Part shown: piece after piece, positions 59,842 through 64,000 of the stretch
Position numbering within the stretch: the stretch's first letter is position 1
Layout of the letters: every line of letters starts with the position of its first letter
DNA from: JANQIO01 sp965229625
GTDB taxonomy: Bacteria; Pseudomonadota; Gammaproteobacteria; Pseudomonadales; Halieaceae
NCBI GenBank assembly: GCA_965229625.1
Contig: CBDDJJ010000002.1
Span: forward strand, 124,001 to 188,000
Length of the DNA: 64,000 nucleotides
Reading direction: 5' to 3'
Translations under genes and position numbers: made by a program
Notes under the pieces: generated by a model
What the model saw: the letters and a program-made list of their open reading frames with translations, nothing else
Told to the model about the DNA's origin: nothing
The model's database searches: none

Positions 59842-61602
59842 CTACACCTCTGGGTATTTCAAACCCAGCTTCTCCATCAACCGCTGAAAACGAGCCTCCC
59901 CGTGCAGCTCGCGCAGGTTTTCCGAGAACTGCAAGTACACCAACCCGGCGTCACCTAACTCCTCCGCGCGCTCCAACCAATCCAGCGCCTGTTGCCTGTG
60001 GCCCATGACATTACTGGCCTCAGCAATCTGGAATGCCCATGCCTCACCATTTTGCTCGATAAAATCGGTCAACGCCGATTCAGCTTTCTCCGTTTGACCA
60101 ATAGCCTGGTGGACTAACGGCGCGAAAGCACGGGCAACGGCCGCAGAGGGCTCCGATTCCAGGTAGCCCAGCGCCTCTTCCGACTGGCCATTCCTGGCTA
60201 AACACTTGGCCAGTTGTGCTCTGATTTGTGGCGCTTTGGGATTTAGCGCCAGTACTCGCCGGCCCTCTTCAATCGCGCCAACAATGTCCCCGGCCGCCGC
60301 CAGTTTGAACATCAGGTTGTTGCCAATTTTTACTGATAGCGGGTCCAGCTCACGCGCCTGGACTGCGGTACTTACCGCGAGATCCAGGCGCCCCAGTATG
60401 CCCTCGAGATTACCCAGGGCATCGAGCACATCGGGGTTGTTGGGGCTGATGGCAAGCGCTCGATTGTAGTATTCGCGCGCCGCCGCCCAGTCCCGGTCGC
60501 GAAACATCGCTATCCCGCCCAGCGTGTTGTAAGCAAGCACCAGGCGTTCATCCAATGCCAGCGCCCGGCGTGCCTCTGTTTCACCCGCAGCCAGACCCTC
60601 CGCTTTTGGATCAAACTCTGCCACCGCCCGATAGGAAAGGAGTAAGCTAAGCGTTGCCCTGGCCGCGGCGAAGTCCGGGGCTATCGCCAGGGCCCGCCGT
60701 AGCAGCACGACCGCCTCGCGCGTGTCCTCGTTACTTCGCCGGTGCATCATGTAGCGGGCCTGCAGGTACAGGTCATAGGCCTCCGGGGGCACACCGGCAG
60801 CGTGTGGACTTACCCCAAGTTGGCCCTCAACCAGGCTGACCTTGAGTGCGTCCACCACCTTGTCGGCCACATCGGCCTGGAGGTCAAAAACACCCTTGAA
60901 GGCCCGGTCGTACTTCTCCGACCAGAGCTGATGACCATCGCTGACATCGAGCAACCGTGCTGACACCCTTATCCGTGCGCCGGCCTTGCGAACACTGCCC
61001 TCCAGCACATAGGAAACATTGAGCTTCCGGCCAATAGTTGCCAGGTCCAGCTCGCTATCACGCAGTGAGAAGGATGACGTTCGGCCGGCCACCCGAAGCT
61101 GATGAATCTCCGCGAGCATGCCCAGCAGTTCCTCCGCCAGCCCATCGGCAAAGTACTGGTTTTCATCGTCATTGCTGAGGTTTACAAACGGTAGCACGGC
61201 AATCGCATTGGCAGGCGCAGCATTGAACTCGCCCTCCGCGACACCTTTCCCCGAAGTGGGCGCAGCGGTCATATAGGTAAAGCCGGTCAGGGCGATAGCG
61301 AGCACAACGCAGGTAATGCTGAAGATGGTCAACGCGCGACCCACCGGCGCCCCGGACTGTCCGGTTTTATCCAGGTCGGACTGCAGCTTTACGCCCTCAT
61401 CGGTAACCTCGAACAGCCAGGCGGAAAGACCCGCGAGTGGCAAGCCAGCCACCAGCAGCACCACCAGGGCCCGAAACGCCCAGCCCGGGAGTTCCAGTGT
61501 GGGGATGACCACCTCACCGATTTTCATCAGGAACCAGGCAGCGGCAAGGTATGCGCCCAGAACAGGCAGCACCTTTCTTCTCTTCAATTCATTTAGCAGC
61601 AT
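59842..61602 (-). CDS. TPR protein with TolB/FlgO-like domain
   Basis: 586-aa membrane-anchored protein. Two helices near the N terminus (VLGAYLAAAWFLMKIG, ALVVLLVAGLPLAGLSAWLF) and one near 110 (LTIFSITCVVLAIALTGF) anchor it. Then a domain with NAIAVLPFVNLSNDDENQYFADGLAEEL and VSYVLEGSVRKAGARIRVSARLLD, as in adenylate-cyclase-associated FlgO/TolB-like domains, and about eight TPR repeats to the end. Such proteins often lack the cyclase and act as scaffolds; no enzyme domain is visible. ATG 61602 is used; a weaker start is at 61668. Confidence 0.82.
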   Translation of the reverse strand: MLLNELKRRKVLPVLGAYLAAAWFLMKIGEVVIPTLELPGWAFRALVVLLVAGLPLAGLSAWLFEVTDEGVKLQSDLDKTGQSGAPVGRALTIFSITCVVLAIALTGFTYMTAAPTSGKGVAEGEFNAAPANAIAVLPFVNLSNDDENQYFADGLAEELLGMLAEIHQLRVAGRTSSFSLRDSELDLATIGRKLNVSYVLEGSVRKAGARIRVSARLLDVSDGHQLWSEKYDRAFKGVFDLQADVADKVVDALKVSLVEGQLGVSPHAAGVPPEAYDLYLQARYMMHRRSNEDTREAVVLLRRALAIAPDFAAARATLSLLLSYRAVAEFDPKAEGLAAGETEARRALALDERLVLAYNTLGGIAMFRDRDWAAAREYYNRALAISPNNPDVLDALGNLEGILGRLDLAVSTAVQARELDPLSVKIGNNLMFKLAAAGDIVGAIEEGRRVLALNPKAPQIRAQLAKCLARNGQSEEALGYLESEPSAAVARAFAPLVHQAIGQTEKAESALTDFIEQNGEAWAFQIAEASNVMGHRQQALDWLERAEELGDAGLVYLQFSENLRELHGEARFQRLMEKLGLKYPEV

Positions 61603-61729
61603 GACTAGTTTCTTATTGTTTCTTTGCAAACAACGGTTCACAGGCTGGGACAGTATGAGTGGATGCATTCTACTGCATTCGCAACATGGCGCCGGCTATA
61701 CTCCGCATTTTTCCCGCTACACTGACTTC

Positions 61730-63046
61730 ATGAGCGATACTTCCAACAAAGTCGGTTTTGTTAGCCTCGGCTGCCCCAAGGCCCTGGTGGATTCCGAGCG
61801 CATACTCACCCAGCTCAAACTGGACGGTTATGACATTGTGCCCTCCTACGAGGACGCCGACGTGGTGGTGGTCAACACCTGTGGGTTTATCGATTCCGCC
61901 AAACAGGAGTCGCTGGACTCGATTGGCGAGGCACTGCGCGAAAACGGCAAGGTGATTGTCACCGGTTGCATGGGCAAGGATGCCGAAGACATTACCCGGG
62001 TGCATCCCGACGTGCTGGCGGTCACCGGACCGCAGGCCTACGAAGAGGTGGTCGGCGCCGTGCACGAATTCGTGCCCGCACCCGCGGTGGAACACAACCC
62101 GTTCAGGGACCTGGTGCCGCCCCAGGGTGTGAAGCTCACCCCCCGCCACTATGCCTATCTCAAGATTTCCGAAGGCTGCAATCATTCCTGCAGTTTCTGC
62201 ATCATCCCCGATATGCGCGGCAAGCTGGTGAGCCGGCCGATTGGCGATGTGATGGAGGAAGCCGAACGGCTGGTGAAGGCCGGTGTGCGCGAACTGCTGG
62301 TAATTTCCCAGGACACCTCGGCCTATGGCGTTGACCTCAAATACCGCACCGGCTTCTGGAATGGCCGCCCCCTGAAAACCCGCATGCAGGAGCTGGCGGA
62401 GGCGCTGGGGGAATTCGGTATCTGGGTGCGGCTGCACTACGTGTACCCCTACCCCCACGTTGACCATGTGATCCCGCTGATGGCCGAAGGCAAGATCACG
62501 CCCTACCTGGATATCCCCTTCCAGCACGGCAGCCCGCGCGTACTCAAGGCCATGAAGCGCCCGGCCGCTGCCGAGAACACCCTGGAGCGGATTCGCGCCT
62601 GGCGTGACATCTGTCCGCAGATCACCCTGCGTTCCACTTTTATTGTCGGCTTCCCCGGCGAGACCGAGGAGGATTTTGAGGTGCTGCTGGACTTCCTGGA
62701 AGAAGCCCAGCTAGACCGGGTAGGCTGCTTCCAGTACTCACCGGTGGATGGCGCTGCCGCCAACGAACTCGCCGGGCATGTTCCCACCGAGGTGATGCAG
62801 GACCGCTGGGAACGCTTCATGGCCACCCAGCAGGCCATCAGCGCCCAGAAGCTGCAGGACAAGATCGGCAGCACCCAGGAAATCTTGATCGACAGCGTGG
62901 ATGAGGAAGGCGCTATTGGCCGCACCCATGCCGATGCGCCGGAGATCGACGGGCTGGTGCACCTGCCGGGCATTACCGATCTCGCGCCGGGTGACTTTGT
63001 GGAGGCCGATATCAGCGGCGCTGACGAGTATGACCTCTACGTCTAG
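61730..63046 (+). CDS. rimO: Ribosomal protein S12 methylthiotransferase RimO
   Basis: 438-aa radical-SAM enzyme. The N-terminal methylthiotransferase domain has VSLGCPKALVDSERIL and NTCGFIDSAKQES, the SAM site is Cys-x3-Cys-x2-Cys (CNHSCSFC), and the TRAM domain ends DISGADEYDLYV. It methylthiolates Asp of ribosomal protein S12. ATG 61730 fixes the start. Convergent with the DUF819 gene. A short copy of its 5' end lies at 58540. Confidence 0.95.
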   Translation: MSDTSNKVGFVSLGCPKALVDSERILTQLKLDGYDIVPSYEDADVVVVNTCGFIDSAKQESLDSIGEALRENGKVIVTGCMGKDAEDITRVHPDVLAVTGPQAYEEVVGAVHEFVPAPAVEHNPFRDLVPPQGVKLTPRHYAYLKISEGCNHSCSFCIIPDMRGKLVSRPIGDVMEEAERLVKAGVRELLVISQDTSAYGVDLKYRTGFWNGRPLKTRMQELAEALGEFGIWVRLHYVYPYPHVDHVIPLMAEGKITPYLDIPFQHGSPRVLKAMKRPAAAENTLERIRAWRDICPQITLRSTFIVGFPGETEEDFEVLLDFLEEAQLDRVGCFQYSPVDGAAANELAGHVPTEVMQDRWERFMATQQAISAQKLQDKIGSTQEILIDSVDEEGAIGRTHADAPEIDGLVHLPGITDLAPGDFVEADISGADEYDLYV

Positions 63047-63112
63047 TCATTCCTGAATCCACTGGCTATCACTCCCGCGACAGCTCTCTGCCAATCCCGC
63101 GCAGGCGGCAGC

Positions 63113-64000
63113 TTAACCAGCGCCGGCGATTCGGCCGGCCATGATGCCCGTCAAGATGGCCAGGTAATTGCCCACCGCGTATCCGATCAACGCCATGAGG
63201 ATAGCCACCGGCACCAGTGTGGGGCGATGGTAGGCGGCCACGACCGGCGCGGAGGCCGCGCCGCCGATATTGGCTGCCGAGGCAATCGCCGCGCTGTGCA
63301 CATCGACCTTGAAGATATAGGAGCCCGCCAGGCAGAAGGCACCGTGGATAGAGATCCAAATAAAGGCGCCCAGCACAAACCAGGGCGCCTGCGACAAACC
63401 CTCAAGTGAAGCCCGCGCACCCATACCCGCGACGAACACATACATGATGGCCATCGCGATATTCTGGGAACCAGGGATATTCCGTGCGGGGCTCACGGAC
63501 AGGCTGAGGCTGAGGGTTGTCACCAGGAGAATGACCCAGGTGGAGGTGGACAACACACTCTCGATCACCGGCAGCATCGGCGCCAGCAGGTAAGACAGCC
63601 AGGTGACACCCATCGCCAGGCAGGCGAGATTCAGGTAGTCACGCATGGTGACCGGCCGCTGCTCCACATGCAGTTCTACCGCCGCGGCTTCCATTTTGGC
63701 GATACGATCCTCGGGCACCCGCGCCCAGGCGTTGAACTTCTCCGCGAAGGCGCGGGAGCTGAGCAGGATGGGCAGCCACACCACGTACACCAGGTTGTCC
63801 GCCAGTACCGCCAGCCCGACGTGTTCAGGCTCACCTTCCAGGGCCAGGTGTGCGGCCGCCATATTGCCGGTGCCGCCAATCCAGCTACCGGCCAGGGTGC
63901 CGAAGGCTTTCCAGGCATCCGGCTGCAGGAAACCGCTGACCAACCAGTAGGAAAACACACCACCGACCACCACGCCGGCGGTACCCATCAACATCACCGC
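63113..64000 (-). CDS. DUF819-family membrane protein, partial
   Basis: At least 294 aa of a DUF819 (YjcL-like) permease, cut at its N terminus by the window end; full members are about 380-400 aa. AFGTLAGSWIGGTGNMAA is the conserved discontinuous helix of the family, and helices run to GAFCLAGSYIF and VAILMALIGYAVGNYLAIL. It is a multi-helix inner-membrane protein of unknown transport substrate. Convergent with rimO. Confidence 0.85.
   Translation of the reverse strand, partial: AVMLMGTAGVVVGGVFSYWLVSGFLQPDAWKAFGTLAGSWIGGTGNMAAAHLALEGEPEHVGLAVLADNLVYVVWLPILLSSRAFAEKFNAWARVPEDRIAKMEAAAVELHVEQRPVTMRDYLNLACLAMGVTWLSYLLAPMLPVIESVLSTSTWVILLVTTLSLSLSVSPARNIPGSQNIAMAIMYVFVAGMGARASLEGLSQAPWFVLGAFIWISIHGAFCLAGSYIFKVDVHSAAIASAANIGGAASAPVVAAYHRPTLVPVAILMALIGYAVGNYLAILTGIMAGRIAGAG

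Noticed and set aside
6..64000. Search for tRNA, rRNA, CRISPR arrays, integrases and transposases
   Set aside because: None recognised by eye across the window; no repeat-spacer pattern or recombinase motif was seen.

Overview
The window is a 64 kb, GC-rich, densely coded stretch of a bacterial chromosome. It has no tRNA, rRNA, CRISPR array, insertion sequence or phage gene that I can see. TonB-dependent receptors, an MlaA-type outer-membrane lipid-transport protein, Fur-, Zur- and OxyR-like sites and a rimO gene point to a Gram-negative aerobic proteobacterium. Gene content resembles marine gammaproteobacteria (Halieaceae/OM60-like); that placement is an inference, not something the sequence proves.

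Layout. 0-6.3 kb: sulfhydrylase, SnoaL-like protein, and a Fur-box-controlled iron-uptake locus (TonB receptor divergent from two small membrane proteins and a PepSY protein). 6.3-12 kb: ABC exporter, lipoprotein serine hydrolase, alkyl-sulfatase lipoprotein. 12-17.5 kb: MlaA, DUF2721, and a four-gene operon of flavoprotein, DUF1622, a Rieske-ThDP enzyme fusion and an unnamed protein. 17.5-21.4 kb: katG behind an OxyR-like site, a degenerate SDR, and a bacterioferritin lacking the haem methionine. 21.5-32.9 kb: a probable zinc-starvation cluster (TonB receptor, Zur-like box, two DUF1826 paralogues, CobW/ZigA GTPase, PTPS-family protein), a kinase/class-III aminotransferase pair, and a siderophore receptor with a Fur-like box. 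33-36.5 kb: an exported 11-residue-repeat protein, then copBA divergent from csoR across a CsoR-type operator. 36.6-45.2 kb: a Cys-tailed MarR regulator divergent from an exported haloalkane-dehalogenase-like hydrolase, asparaginase, a MetX-like hydrolase, a zinc-finger-less DksA, and a large BNR-repeat exoprotein. 45.2-53.7 kb: TetR/GST pair, beta-lactamase-fold hydrolase, flavin disulfide reductase with glutaredoxin, AraC regulators. 53.8-58.4 kb: a cytoplasmic molybdoenzyme with a coupled small protein, and a LysR/NADP-oxidoreductase pair. 58.4-64 kb: a rimO 5' fragment, a second Cys-tailed MarR with a SnoaL target, a TPR signalling-type protein, intact rimO and a DUF819 permease cut by the window end.

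Two systems look most worth following. One is the pair of MarR-type regulators at 36.6 and 59.2 kb: they share a C-terminal C-x2-C-x4-C-x2-C cluster and nearly the same recognition helix, and each sits beside a divergent enzyme gene across two TGTG...CACA operators. The other is the operon at 13.5-17.5 kb built round a Rieske domain fused to a thiamine-diphosphate enzyme. The rimO 5' remnant 3.2 kb upstream of intact rimO suggests that 58.6-61.7 kb was rearranged or inserted.
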